From NCBI RefSeq assembly GCF_019308285.1, contig NZ_WWEM01000037.1, positions 124,001 through 188,000 of the forward strand: 64,000 nucleotides of DNA. The letters are read 5' to 3'. Source of the DNA: Flavobacterium quisquiliarum (GTDB taxonomy: Bacteria > Bacteroidota > Bacteroidia > Flavobacteriales > Flavobacteriaceae). Position numbers and translations under genes: made by a program. This document shows positions 44,702 through 52,952 of the stretch, one piece after another. The notes beneath the pieces are model-generated. The model worked only from the letters and a program-made list of their open reading frames with translations, ran no database searches and had not been told where the DNA came from. Positions within the stretch are counted from its first letter, which is position 1; every line of letters starts with the position of its first letter.

Positions 44702-45769
44702 TTATCGAAAGATTCCCAAATCTACTTTGATCGAAAAAATATTAGAATATAAGGCTGTACTTTGATTCCCTAAGTCGGTTAAAGCATAATCAATCTGAAT
44801 TCCTTTATATTTAAATCCGAGACCAATATTTGGTTGGAAACTAATTTTTTCAGTATTATCCAATTGCGTTACGTTTTGGAAATTTCCTGCACCAGCTCTC
44901 ACGAAAACTAAATCGGTATAGCCAAATTCAAACCCTAGAGCTGGGTCTATACTTACTACTTTTGATGAAATGATATCATTAGTCTGTTCAAATCTCATGT
45001 TGAGGTTTGCAGAAGTCAAAAGACTGCATTCGTTATGAAAATCAAATCTTTTTGAAACACCTAATTGCGCTTTTGGTAAAGTAATCTCAGTACTTTCTGG
45101 TAATTCGTTGTTTTCTCCCGGAATTGCATTAGCGATTTTAGCATATTCTTCTTCATCAATATTCCAGACATTATAAGTGGTTGTAATATCACGAAGCATC
45201 AATCCGAATTTCCAGTCATTTCTTTCGAATTGAATCCCAATGTCAAATCCGAATCCCCAAGAATTGGCAAATTTTCCAATAACTCTTCTAATCACTTTTG
45301 CGTTTACACCATATTGAAAGCCCTCGACAGGAAGTTTTCTGGCGTATGAAAATGTAAAACCATAATCGGCAGTAGAAAATAAACGGATTCGGTTGTAATC
45401 AATATTTCCCTGACTATCGATTAATTGTGTTGTATCCATAATGTCATCGACACCAAAACGAATCATCGAAATTCCCCAAGCGCTTCTGTCATCAATCGGA
45501 CTTGCATAACCAATATAATCATACTGTGCTATATTGGCAAAATAACTCGCATGCATCAATGCAATCTGATGATCTTCAAGATGCGTTAAACCTGCAGGAT
45601 TCCAGTAAACAGCATTAACATCATTTGTAAAAGAAGTTACGGCACTCGACATTCCGAGAGCGGCCGCATCTACACCAATATTCATAAACTCATTCGAATA
45701 TTTTCGAATAGTTTGAGCGTATTGCGAAGTAAAACTCCAAAATAATAGAAATGCTAAAAGTCTTTTCAA
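44702..45769 (-). CDS. PorV/PorQ-family outer-membrane beta-barrel protein
   Basis: A 355-residue protein with a signal peptide (to about AQT at residue 20). The conserved N-terminal MNIGVDAAALGMSSAVTSFT, then NDVNAVYWNPAGLTHLEDHQ, is the start motif shared by PorV, PorQ and related proteins. Many alternating-hydrophobicity strands follow, ending LDLGIFR-like (IFSIKVDLGIFR) with a C-terminal aromatic or basic residue. PorV shuttles type IX secretion cargo at the outer membrane, and PorQ has a related role in some species. Length and motif allow only the family call. Its gene is divergent from pssA across a 191-base gap. Confidence 0.85.
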   Translation of the reverse strand: MKRLLAFLLFWSFTSQYAQTIRKYSNEFMNIGVDAAALGMSSAVTSFTNDVNAVYWNPAGLTHLEDHQIALMHASYFANIAQYDYIGYASPIDDRSAWGISMIRFGVDDIMDTTQLIDSQGNIDYNRIRLFSTADYGFTFSYARKLPVEGFQYGVNAKVIRRVIGKFANSWGFGFDIGIQFERNDWKFGLMLRDITTTYNVWNIDEEEYAKIANAIPGENNELPESTEITLPKAQLGVSKRFDFHNECSLLTSANLNMRFEQTNDIISSKVVSIDPALGFEFGYTDLVFVRAGAGNFQNVTQLDNTEKISFQPNIGLGFKYKGIQIDYALTDLGNQSTALYSNIFSIKVDLGIFR

Positions 45770-45811
45770 AAGTCTTGTTTTTATGTACCAGTATAGGTTT
45801 TAAATTTTTAT

Positions 45812-45819
45812 CAAAAATA
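45812..45819 (-). promoter_or_regulatory. Candidate -7 element for the PorV/PorQ-like gene (TATTTTTG on - strand)
   Basis: On the - strand this reads TATTTTTG, an exact TAnnTTTG match, 42 bases upstream of the ATG at 45769. No good -33 is seen. With the + strand element at 45925 it makes the 191-base gap a divergent promoter region. Confidence 0.45.
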
Positions 45820-45897
45820 TAATATTTTACTCAGCTATTAAGTTCGTTTCTTCAAATATTCTGAAACTAACAAACAGAAATAAAAAACTATTAAAAA

Positions 45898-45917
45898 AAC
45901 TCGTTTTGCATCGAGTT
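45898..45917. repeat. Hairpin/inverted repeat overlapping the pssA -33 region
   Basis: AACTCG and CGAGTT flank an eight-base loop (45904-45911). The loop contains the TTTTG that would be the -33 element of the pssA promoter, so the palindrome could be an operator, or it may be chance. Confidence 0.4.
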
Positions 45918-45932
45918 ATTATGCTAAATTTG
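45904..45932 (+). promoter_or_regulatory. Candidate pssA promoter (TTTTG ... TAAATTTG)
   Basis: TTTTG at 45904-45908 and TAAATTTG at 45925-45932 are 16 bases apart, close to the Bacteroidota -33/-7 layout. The -7 box lies 28 bases before the pssA ATG, leaving a leader of roughly 20 bases. Confidence 0.6.
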
Positions 45933-45960
45933 TTCTCTGCCATTATCAAAATTTCAAACT

Positions 45961-46677
45961 ATGAATATCAAAAAGCACATTCCAAATCTAATTACCTTAA
46001 TTAATCTTTTCTGCGGTTGCGTAGCCATTGTTTATATTTCTCAAGGCGATTTCTTAATGGCTTTTTACATGGTTTGTTTAGGAATCTTTTTTGATTTTTT
46101 TGATGGTTTTTTTGCCAGATTATTCAAAGTTTCTAGTCCTCTTGGTTTGCAGTTGGACTCTTTGGCAGATATGGTAACAAGTGGAGTAGTTCCAGGATAT
46201 GTGATGTATAGTTTGTTTTTAAAAAGCGCTAATCCTCATGATGTAGTTGGGTCAGTATACATTCCGTTTTTAGGATTTATTATTACTTTGGGCGCTTGTT
46301 ATAGATTAGCCAATTTTAATATCGATACCCGTCAAACCGATTCATTTATTGGTTTGCCAACTCCTGCTAATGCATTATTTGTTTTAAGTCTTCCTTTGGT
46401 TATAGAATTTTCAAATTCTCTAATGATGTTTGAAGTTTTAAGCAATTTTTGGGTTTTGCTTGTTATTACGTTATGCAGCGCTTATGTTATGAATGCCGAA
46501 ATTCCGTTATTTGCTTTAAAAATAAAAAAGTTTACTTTGAAGGATAATGTTCTTCAAATCGTGTTTTTGATTATTTCTATATTGATGGTTATTTTGCTTC
46601 AGTATATTGCAATTCCGTTGATTATTATTTTCTACGTTTTATTGTCTATCATCAATAATTTGTTTTTGAAAAAGTAG
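45961..46677 (+). CDS. pssA: CDP-diacylglycerol-serine O-phosphatidyltransferase
   Basis: A 238-residue membrane enzyme of the CDP-alcohol phosphatidyltransferase family. It makes phosphatidylserine, the precursor of phosphatidylethanolamine. The catalytic signature D-G-x2-A-R-x8-G-x3-D-x3-D is readable in FDGFFARLFKVSSPLG followed by LQLDSLADM (about residues 48-72). LPTPANALFV is also a PssA feature. About seven membrane spans are present. The gene is preceded by a good promoter and followed after ten bases by a GH25 gene. Confidence 0.93.
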   Translation: MNIKKHIPNLITLINLFCGCVAIVYISQGDFLMAFYMVCLGIFFDFFDGFFARLFKVSSPLGLQLDSLADMVTSGVVPGYVMYSLFLKSANPHDVVGSVYIPFLGFIITLGACYRLANFNIDTRQTDSFIGLPTPANALFVLSLPLVIEFSNSLMMFEVLSNFWVLLVITLCSAYVMNAEIPLFALKIKKFTLKDNVLQIVFLIISILMVILLQYIAIPLIIIFYVLLSIINNLFLKK

Positions 46678-46687
46678 TTCTGTTGTA

Positions 46688-47542
46688 ATGGCAAGAAAAA
46701 CGTCTTATCGTAAAACATATCCCCGAAAACCAGCAGGAAGATCTTTTCTTAGCAGGCTTTTCAGAGGGCTTTTACTAATATTATTTTCACTTCTATTTAT
46801 TGGAATCGTTTACCATTATCGTAAAGGATTAGCGTATTATCTCGGATTTAAATCTGAAAAAGTTTTAGATGAAGATTCCGTAGATAAACATCTTTCGGAT
46901 GTGCGAAACATTCGCGTTCTCGAAAATCATAAAGGAAAAGTAATTGGAATCGACGTTTCTGAATTTCAGGGAAAAGTAGATTGGGAAGAAGTCGAAATTC
47001 TGGACGAAAAATATCCTGTTCAGTTTGTGTTTATTCGTGCGACAGCAGGAAATGACAGAGTTGACAGACAATTCAAAAGAAACTGGGAAGGCGCAAAAGA
47101 AAATAAGATCATGCGTGGAGCCTACCATTATTATCGCCCAAATGAAAATTCTATAGAACAGGCCGATCTTTTTATTAAAACCGTAAAATTGCAAAAAGGC
47201 GATCTTCCGCCGGTTTTGGATATCGAAAAATTGCCAAAAAATCAACCCTTAGACAGTTTGAAAAAAGGATTGAAACGTTGGCTGAATAAAGTAGAAAAAC
47301 ATTATCAGGTTCGCCCAATTATTTATTCGGGAGAAAGATATTATGCTGATTTCTTAAAAGAAGAATTCGGAGATTATTTATTCTGGATAGCCAATTATAA
47401 TTTCTATAGGGAAAAAATTGAAGATGACTGGTTGTTCTGGCAATTCACAGAAAAAGCTTCTTTGCCGGGAATTAAACATCGTGTTGATGTGAATATTTAC
47501 AACGGCGACTTAGAACAATTACATTTTATTACTGTAGAATAG
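46688..47542 (+). CDS. Glycoside hydrolase family 25 (lysozyme-like) membrane-anchored protein
   Basis: A 284-residue protein. A basic N-terminus and one membrane span (about 22-42) anchor it, probably with the catalytic domain in the periplasm. The GH25 domain starts VIGIDVSEFQGKVDWEEVE near residue 80, and FVFIRATAGNDRVDRQFKRN follows. GAYHYYRPNENSIEQA and LPPVLDIEK carry the D-x-E pair expected for catalysis. WLFWQFTEK and HRVDVNIYNGD complete the family pattern. It probably cleaves peptidoglycan glycan strands. It is cotranscribed with pssA (10-base gap) and ends at a long inverted repeat. Confidence 0.9.
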   Translation: MARKTSYRKTYPRKPAGRSFLSRLFRGLLLILFSLLFIGIVYHYRKGLAYYLGFKSEKVLDEDSVDKHLSDVRNIRVLENHKGKVIGIDVSEFQGKVDWEEVEILDEKYPVQFVFIRATAGNDRVDRQFKRNWEGAKENKIMRGAYHYYRPNENSIEQADLFIKTVKLQKGDLPPVLDIEKLPKNQPLDSLKKGLKRWLNKVEKHYQVRPIIYSGERYYADFLKEEFGDYLFWIANYNFYREKIEDDWLFWQFTEKASLPGIKHRVDVNIYNGDLEQLHFITVE

Positions 47543-47605
47543 TGTTCAGTCCTAAAAAAGTGTTCAGTATTCAGATTTTAAGTAATCAGTTTATGTCAAA
47601 AAAAA

Positions 47606-47650
47606 TCAGTTTTTTAGTATTCAGCTTCAAACTGATGACTAAAAAACTGA
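47606..47650. terminator. Perfect 13-bp inverted repeat between convergent genes
   Basis: TCAGTTTTTTAGT at 47606-47618 is mirrored exactly at 47638-47650 with a 19-base loop. It lies in the 160-base gap between the convergent GH25 and lptB genes and could stop transcription from both sides. The whole gap is built of shuffled CAGT/ACTGA words (for example 'gtattcag' and 'aaaactgaccac' repeated), so it may be a degenerating repeat. Confidence 0.5.
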
Positions 47651-47702
47651 CCACTAAATTACTTTCAAATGACTGATCACTTAAAAACTGACCACTGAAA
47701 TA

Positions 47703-48443
47703 CTAGAATTCAAGTTTCTTTTTACGAAGTTCGAAGTTTTGTCCAAGATACACTCTACGAACCATTTCGTCTTCGACCAATTCTTCTGGAACTCCAGCTT
47801 TTAGAATTCCTCCTTCAAACATTAGATACGTTTTATCAGTGATTGCTAAAGTTTCCTGAACGTTGTGATCGGTAATTAAGATTCCGATATTTTTGTTTTT
47901 TAATTGTGCAACAATTCTTTGAATGTCCTCAACCGCAACCGGGTCAACTCCGGCAAAAGGCTCATCCAACAAAATAAACTTTGGATCGGTTGCCAATGCA
48001 CGGGCAATTTCGGTACGACGACGCTCACCTCCCGAAAGTAAATCGCCTCGGTTGGTACGAATATGTTCTAAACTGAATTCTTCAATTAAACTTTCCATTT
48101 TAGCGATTTGAGCTTCTTTAGAAAGTTTTGTCAATTGTAAAACGCTTAAGATATTATCTTCAATACTTAATTTTCTAAAAACAGAAGCTTCCTGTGCTAA
48201 ATAACCAATTCCCTGCTGTGCACGTTTGTACATAGGATAATCGGTAATATTCAAATCATCAAGAAAAATATTCCCTTGATTTGGTTTTACCAATCCCACA
48301 ATCATGTAGAAAGACGTTGTTTTTCCAGCTCCATTTGGCCCCAAAAGCCCCACGATTTCTCCTTGATTTACCTCAACAGAAATTCCTTTTACAACACTAC
48401 GTCCTTTATAAGTTTTGATTAAATTATCGGCTCTTAATTTCAT
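47703..48443 (-). CDS. lptB: LPS export ABC transporter ATPase
   Basis: A 246-residue ATPase of the LptB group. It powers extraction of lipopolysaccharide from the inner membrane in the LptB2FGC complex. Walker A is GLLGPNGAGKTTSFYMIVGL, and GIGYLAQEASVFRKLSIEDN is the LptB-type Q-loop segment. The signature is LLSGGERRRTEIARALATDP, Walker B is FILLDEPFAGVDPVAVEDIQ, and LITDHNVQETLAITDK holds the switch histidine. It is the last gene of the kdsD-tatC-AhpD-like-lptB run, separated by 90 bases from the AhpD-like gene. Its presence fits the LPS context of the window. Confidence 0.95.
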   Translation of the reverse strand: MKLRADNLIKTYKGRSVVKGISVEVNQGEIVGLLGPNGAGKTTSFYMIVGLVKPNQGNIFLDDLNITDYPMYKRAQQGIGYLAQEASVFRKLSIEDNILSVLQLTKLSKEAQIAKMESLIEEFSLEHIRTNRGDLLSGGERRRTEIARALATDPKFILLDEPFAGVDPVAVEDIQRIVAQLKNKNIGILITDHNVQETLAITDKTYLMFEGGILKAGVPEELVEDEMVRRVYLGQNFELRKKKLEF

Positions 48444-48470
48444 TTTTAAAGTTTAATCGTTTAATCGATA

Positions 48471-48507
48471 AATCGTTTATTCGTTGCAAATTAACAAATA
48501 AACGATT
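48471..48507. repeat. Perfect 11-bp inverted repeat upstream of lptB
   Basis: AATCGTTTATT (48471-48481) and AATAAACGATT (48497-48507) form a hairpin with a 15-base loop in the 90-base gap between the AhpD-like gene and lptB. The gap also repeats 'gtttaatcg'. It may be an attenuating terminator or an mRNA-processing structure. Confidence 0.45.
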
Positions 48508-48533
48508 CAACAGTTAAACGTATTAACAATTAT

Positions 48534-48884
48534 TTATTTTCCACTTTCTTCAAGTGCTTCCCAGAATTCGTAAGCTCTTCTTAAATGCGGAATTACGATA
48601 GTTCCTCCAACAAGAGTCGCAATTCCCATCGCTTCCATCATTTCTTCTTTAGAAACGCCTTCTTTATAACTCGTTTCCAAATGGTATTTTACACAGTCGT
48701 CGCATCTTAAAACTGTTGATGCAACTAACCCAAGAAGTTCTTTTGTTTTTACATCAAGAGCGCCTTCTGCATAAGCATTAGTGTCAAGATTAAAAATTCT
48801 CTTTACAATTTTATTGTTGTCAGCAAGCAGTTTTTCGTTCATTTTAGAACGGTAGTCGTTAAATTCTTGAATGATATCAGGCAT
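48534..48884 (-). CDS. AhpD-like/carboxymuconolactone decarboxylase family protein
   Basis: A 116-residue all-helical protein with the redox motif CDDCVKYHLETSYKEGVSKE (Cys-x2-Cys and a following His). MEAMGIATLVGGTIVIPHLR follows. This is the core of the AhpD/CMD family, and the CxxC suggests a disulphide-reducing or peroxide-related role rather than lactone decarboxylation. The substrate is unknown. It overlaps the tatC stop by eight bases and so is cotranscribed with kdsD and tatC. Confidence 0.85.
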   Translation of the reverse strand: MPDIIQEFNDYRSKMNEKLLADNNKIVKRIFNLDTNAYAEGALDVKTKELLGLVASTVLRCDDCVKYHLETSYKEGVSKEEMMEAMGIATLVGGTIVIPHLRRAYEFWEALEESGK

Positions 48885-49692
48885 CTTCTTTCATTTTATT
48901 TTTATAAACAATCTTCGAAATCCATATACTTAATTCGTATATGATTAACATTGGAATTGCAACAATAGTTTGACTCACAACATCTGGCGGCGTCACGATT
49001 GCGGCAATAATCAAAATAAGTACAACGGCATATTTCCAATATTTTCTTAAGAATTCAGGAGTTACTAATCCTAATTTAGTTAAGAAATAAATAGCAATCG
49101 GAAGTTCAAAAAATATAGCACTTCCAAGAACGCTCGTTTTTACCATTCCCATATAAGACTCAAGCGTGAATTGATTTTTTACAACATCACTTACAGAGAA
49201 GGTTGCCACGAAGTTTACAGACATTGGAATTACTACGAAATACCCAAATAATACTCCTAAAAAGAAAAGTAAAGAAGAAACGAAAATGAATAATTTCGCA
49301 TTTTTTCTTTCTTTCTCATAAAGAGCGGGACTGATAAATTTCCAGATTTCCCATAAAATATAAGGAAAACTTAGGATAAAACCTGCCAGGATACACATCC
49401 ATACGAAGATATTAACCTGACCTTCCATTTCAGTATTCTGAATAATGAAATTCAGTTCCGTAATGCAAATACTGTCTGCAAATCCCAATGAATGCGATAA
49501 GTCGCAAAACCAAACGTAAGTAAAAAACGTTGGTCTGATTGGACCTAAAATAATTTGATCAAATAAATAATCACTAATAAAATAAGTAACAATTGCCATA
49601 ATAATTGTTGCAAGTGTACTTCTAACCAATAACCATCTTAATTCTTCAAGATGATCCAAAAATGACATTTCGCCAAGATTTTTCTTTGCCAT
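48877..49692 (-). CDS. tatC: Sec-independent protein translocase subunit TatC
   Basis: A 271-residue protein with six membrane spans. It is the core receptor of the twin-arginine translocase. MSFLDHLEELRWLLVRSTLA is the conserved N-terminal motif with the glutamates that bind the twin-arginine signal. PYILWEIWKFISPALYEKER is the first cytoplasmic-loop signature, and GVLFGYFVVIPMSVNF and VVLILIIAAIVTPPDVVSQ are also diagnostic. No tatA or tatB gene is nearby. It starts on the base where kdsD stops. Confidence 0.96.
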   Translation of the reverse strand: MAKKNLGEMSFLDHLEELRWLLVRSTLATIIMAIVTYFISDYLFDQIILGPIRPTFFTYVWFCDLSHSLGFADSICITELNFIIQNTEMEGQVNIFVWMCILAGFILSFPYILWEIWKFISPALYEKERKNAKLFIFVSSLLFFLGVLFGYFVVIPMSVNFVATFSVSDVVKNQFTLESYMGMVKTSVLGSAIFFELPIAIYFLTKLGLVTPEFLRKYWKYAVVLILIIAAIVTPPDVVSQTIVAIPMLIIYELSIWISKIVYKNKMKEDA

Positions 49693-50657
49693 TATACTAT
49701 TCCTTCTTTTAAAATGTCATGTAAATGTAATACGCCTTTGTATTCTCCATTATCCGCAACGATTAATTGTGTAATCGAAAAGTCTTCTAAAATGTTTAAA
49801 GCATCCACTGCCATAGTTTCAGACGAAACTATTTTTGGATTCTTAGACATAATATCTTTTGCTGTTAAATCTGCTATAGTATCTACGTCGTTTAGCATTC
49901 TTCGGATGTCTCCATCTGTAATAATTCCGATAATTTTATTGTCTTCAATTACAGCAGTAACTCCTAATCTTTTTTCAGAAATTTCGAAAATTGCTTTTTT
50001 GATTGAAGTATCCGGAGTAACAGCTGGTTTTAAGGAATGCTCGATCATATCTTTTACACGAAGCAAAAGTTTTTTTCCTAAAGCACCTCCAGGATGATAA
50101 ACCGCAAAATCTTCAGGTTTAAAATCTCGCATTTCCATTAAGCAAACTGCCAATGCATCACCCATAACAAGCTGTGCTGTTGTGCTGTTTGTTGGAGCTA
50201 AATTGATAGGGCAGGCTTCGGTATTAACAGTTGTATTTAAAACGAAATCAGAACCTTTTGCCAGAAATGAAGTGGTATTTCCTGTAATAGCGATCAGGGT
50301 ATTTCCAAATCGTTTTAATAACGGGACTAAGACCTTAATTTCAGGACTGTTGCCGCTTTTAGAAATACATATAATAATGTCTTCGTTTTGAATCATTCCC
50401 AAATCACCATGAATGGCCTCTGCGGCATGCAGAAACATTGATGGTGTTCCCGTAGAGTTAAAAGTCGCAACCATTTTTTGAGCAATGATGGCGCTTTTTC
50501 CGATGCCGGTAACGATTAGACGGCCTTTGGTTTCATAGATACGCTGAACTGCTTCGTAGAAATTTTCGTCCAGAAAATCAATTAGTTTTGTAATTGCTTC
50601 ACTTTCAGAGAGTATTGTTTTTTTAGCTATCGCCAATATATTTTCTTTTGAGATCAA
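49692..50657 (-). CDS. kdsD: Arabinose-5-phosphate isomerase (KpsF/GutQ family)
   Basis: A SIS domain (GRLIVTGIGKSAIIAQKMVA, then FLHAAEAIHGDLGMIQ and IICISKSGNSPEIKVL) is followed by two CBS domains (from about residue 200, VKDMIEHSLKPAVTPDTSIK). It converts ribulose-5-phosphate to arabinose-5-phosphate, the first step to Kdo for the LPS inner core. I place the start at TTG 50657 (LISKENILAIAKK), giving 321 residues, the family's usual length. The upstream ATG at 50753 would add 32 unrelated residues, overlap recQ, and begin upstream of the likely promoter at 50712. It heads the tatC/lptB operon. Confidence 0.9.
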   Translation of the reverse strand: MISKENILAIAKKTILSESEAITKLIDFLDENFYEAVQRIYETKGRLIVTGIGKSAIIAQKMVATFNSTGTPSMFLHAAEAIHGDLGMIQNEDIIICISKSGNSPEIKVLVPLLKRFGNTLIAITGNTTSFLAKGSDFVLNTTVNTEACPINLAPTNSTTAQLVMGDALAVCLMEMRDFKPEDFAVYHPGGALGKKLLLRVKDMIEHSLKPAVTPDTSIKKAIFEISEKRLGVTAVIEDNKIIGIITDGDIRRMLNDVDTIADLTAKDIMSKNPKIVSSETMAVDALNILEDFSITQLIVADNGEYKGVLHLHDILKEGIV

Positions 50658-50673
50658 ATCAGAATATTTAAAA

Positions 50674-50704
50674 TTTGTATGTATAAAAGAAAGTTGTATC
50701 TTTA
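50674..50704 (+). promoter_or_regulatory. Candidate recQ promoter (TTTG-N19-TATCTTTA)
   Basis: TTTG at 50674-50677 and TATCTTTA at 50697-50704 are 19 bases apart, the normal Bacteroidota spacing. The -7 box deviates at the last base (A for G). It is 40 bases upstream of the recQ ATG and lies within the leader of the divergent kdsD gene. Confidence 0.4.
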
Positions 50705-50711
50705 TGTGTTG

Positions 50712-50719
50712 CAAATTTA
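50712..50719 (-). promoter_or_regulatory. Candidate kdsD -7 element (TAAATTTG on - strand)
   Basis: Exact TAnnTTTG match on the - strand, about 55 bases upstream of the TTG start at 50657. It supports that start over the longer reading, because transcription would begin downstream of the ATG at 50753. No -33 element at good distance. Confidence 0.45.
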
Positions 50720-50743
50720 TACAAAATACAGTTAATATAGAGA

Positions 50744-52939
50744 ATGAATTCAAACGAAATTGAAATACATAAAGAATTAAAGAAGTATTTCGGCTTTAGC
50801 CAATTTAAAGGCTTGCAGGAGCAAGTCATTACGAGTATTTTAGGTAAAACGAATACTTTCGTAATTATGCCAACCGGCGGTGGAAAGTCTCTTTGTTATC
50901 AATTACCCGCTTTAATTCAGGATGGAACAGCAATTGTTGTTTCTCCTCTGATTGCCTTGATGAAAAACCAGGTTGATGCCATTCGAAGTCTTTCGTCTGA
51001 AAATGGAATTGCACACGTATTAAATTCATCTCTTACCAAAACAGAAATTGCTCAGGTTAAAAAAGATATTACTTCTGGATTAACTAAGCTTTTGTATGTA
51101 GCCCCTGAATCTTTAACTAAAGAAGAATATGTCTCTTTCCTGCAAAGTGTGCCTATTTCTTTTGTTGCAATCGATGAAGCCCACTGTATTTCAGAATGGG
51201 GTCATGATTTTAGACCTGAATATCGAAATCTGAGACATATTATCAAGCAATTGGGTAAAGTGCCAATTATTGGTTTAACTGCAACTGCGACTCCAAAAGT
51301 TCAGGAAGATATCCTGAAAAACCTTGATATGTCTGATGCCAACACTTTTAAAGCATCATTCAACAGACCGAACTTGTATTATGAAGTTCGTACAAAAACT
51401 AAAAATATTGAATCGGATATTATTCGATTTATCAAACAGCATAAAGGCAAATCCGGAATTATTTACTGCTTAAGCCGTAAAAAAGTAGAATCGATTGCCG
51501 AAGTTTTACAAGTAAACGGAATCAGCGCTGTTCCTTATCACGCAGGATTGGATGCTAAAACCCGTGCCAAACATCAGGATATGTTTTTGATGGAAGATGT
51601 AGATGTCGTTGTAGCAACAATCGCTTTCGGGATGGGAATTGATAAACCAGACGTTCGTTTTGTAATTCATCATGATATTCCTAAATCGTTAGAGAGTTAC
51701 TATCAGGAAACAGGTCGTGCAGGCCGTGACGGAGGAGAAGGACATTGTTTAGCTTATTACTCTTATAAGGATGTAGAAAAGTTAGAGAAATTTATGTCCG
51801 GAAAACCAGTTGCGGAGCAGGAAATTGGTTTTGCGCTTTTACAAGAGGTGGTGGCCTATGCCGAAACGTCGATGTCACGCAGAAAGTTTCTTCTTCATTA
51901 TTTCGGAGAAGAATTTGACAGCGAAACCGGTGAAGGAGCCGATATGGATGACAACGTTCGTAATCCGAAACATAAGGTGGAAGCAAAAGAACAAGTGGTT
52001 AAATTACTCGAAATTGTTCGCGACACCAAACACATTTACAAATCAAAAGAAATTGTGTTTACTTTAATAGGTCGTATTAACGCGGTTATTAAAGCACACA
52101 AAACCGATACACAACCTTATTTTGGTTCAGGTTCAGATCATGACGAAAAATACTGGATGGCGTTGTTGAGACAGGTTTTGGTAACGGGACTATTGTCAAA
52201 AGACATCGAAACATATGGAGTGATTAAAATTACTCAGGAAGGTTTAGATTTTATCAAAAATCCATCTTCGTTCATGATGTCTGAAGATCATGAATATACT
52301 GAAGCTGACGATGAAACTATTGTCACTGGCGGTAAATCTTCCGGTACAGCCGATGAAGTTCTGACAGGAATGCTTCGCGAGCTTCGTAAAAAAGTCGCCA
52401 AAAAATTGGGAGTTCCTCCTTTCGTGGTTTTTCAGGATCCTTCTCTTGAAGATATGGCTTTGAAATATCCGATAACCATACAAGAATTATATAATATTCA
52501 TGGTGTTGGTGAAGGAAAAGCTAAAAAATACGGAAGCGAATTTGTGGCTTTAATTGCTCGTTATGTAGAAGATAATGATATCATTCGTCCAGACGATTTA
52601 GTTGTTAAATCTACTGGAGTAAATTCTGCCAATAAATTATATATCATTCAGAATATCGACCGAAAATTACCATTGAACGACATTGCTTCTGCAAAAGGAT
52701 TAACAATGGATGCTTTAATTAAAGAAATGGAGCAAATCGTGTATTCCGGAACTAAATTAAATATCAAATATTGGATTGATGATATGCTTGATGATGATCA
52801 GCAGGAAGAAATTCATGATTACTTTATGGAATCAGAATCGGATAAAATCGAAGATGCTCTAAAAGAATTCGATGGCGATTATGATATTGATGAATTACGT
52901 TTAATGCGTATTAAGTTTATTAGCGAAGTAGCGAACTAA
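50744..52939 (+). CDS. recQ: ATP-dependent DNA helicase RecQ
   Basis: A 731-residue superfamily 2 helicase acting in recombination repair. Motif 0/I is FGFSQFKGLQEQVITSILG and VIMPTGGGKSLCYQLPAL (K48). Motif II is the DEAH box in FVAIDEAHCISEWGHDFRPE (D144-H147). Motif III is GLTATATPKVQEDI. Motifs V and VI are VVATIAFGMGIDKPDVRFVI and YYQETGRAGRDGGEGHCLAY. RQC-like and HRDC domains follow; the HRDC lies near residues 540-620 (PPFVVFQDPSLEDMALKYPI). About 100 residues after the HRDC (helix-turn-helix-like) are common in Bacteroidota RecQ. All motifs are undamaged. Confidence 0.96.
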   Translation: MNSNEIEIHKELKKYFGFSQFKGLQEQVITSILGKTNTFVIMPTGGGKSLCYQLPALIQDGTAIVVSPLIALMKNQVDAIRSLSSENGIAHVLNSSLTKTEIAQVKKDITSGLTKLLYVAPESLTKEEYVSFLQSVPISFVAIDEAHCISEWGHDFRPEYRNLRHIIKQLGKVPIIGLTATATPKVQEDILKNLDMSDANTFKASFNRPNLYYEVRTKTKNIESDIIRFIKQHKGKSGIIYCLSRKKVESIAEVLQVNGISAVPYHAGLDAKTRAKHQDMFLMEDVDVVVATIAFGMGIDKPDVRFVIHHDIPKSLESYYQETGRAGRDGGEGHCLAYYSYKDVEKLEKFMSGKPVAEQEIGFALLQEVVAYAETSMSRRKFLLHYFGEEFDSETGEGADMDDNVRNPKHKVEAKEQVVKLLEIVRDTKHIYKSKEIVFTLIGRINAVIKAHKTDTQPYFGSGSDHDEKYWMALLRQVLVTGLLSKDIETYGVIKITQEGLDFIKNPSSFMMSEDHEYTEADDETIVTGGKSSGTADEVLTGMLRELRKKVAKKLGVPPFVVFQDPSLEDMALKYPITIQELYNIHGVGEGKAKKYGSEFVALIARYVEDNDIIRPDDLVVKSTGVNSANKLYIIQNIDRKLPLNDIASAKGLTMDALIKEMEQIVYSGTKLNIKYWIDDMLDDDQQEEIHDYFMESESDKIEDALKEFDGDYDIDELRLMRIKFISEVAN

Positions 52940-52952
52940 ATTCCAATTTTAG

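Noticed and set aside
46865..47245. A 126-codon open frame on the - strand
   Set aside because: It lies wholly inside the GH25 gene on the other strand, and its translation is Phe/Ile-rich without any domain. It is a mirror of a real gene.
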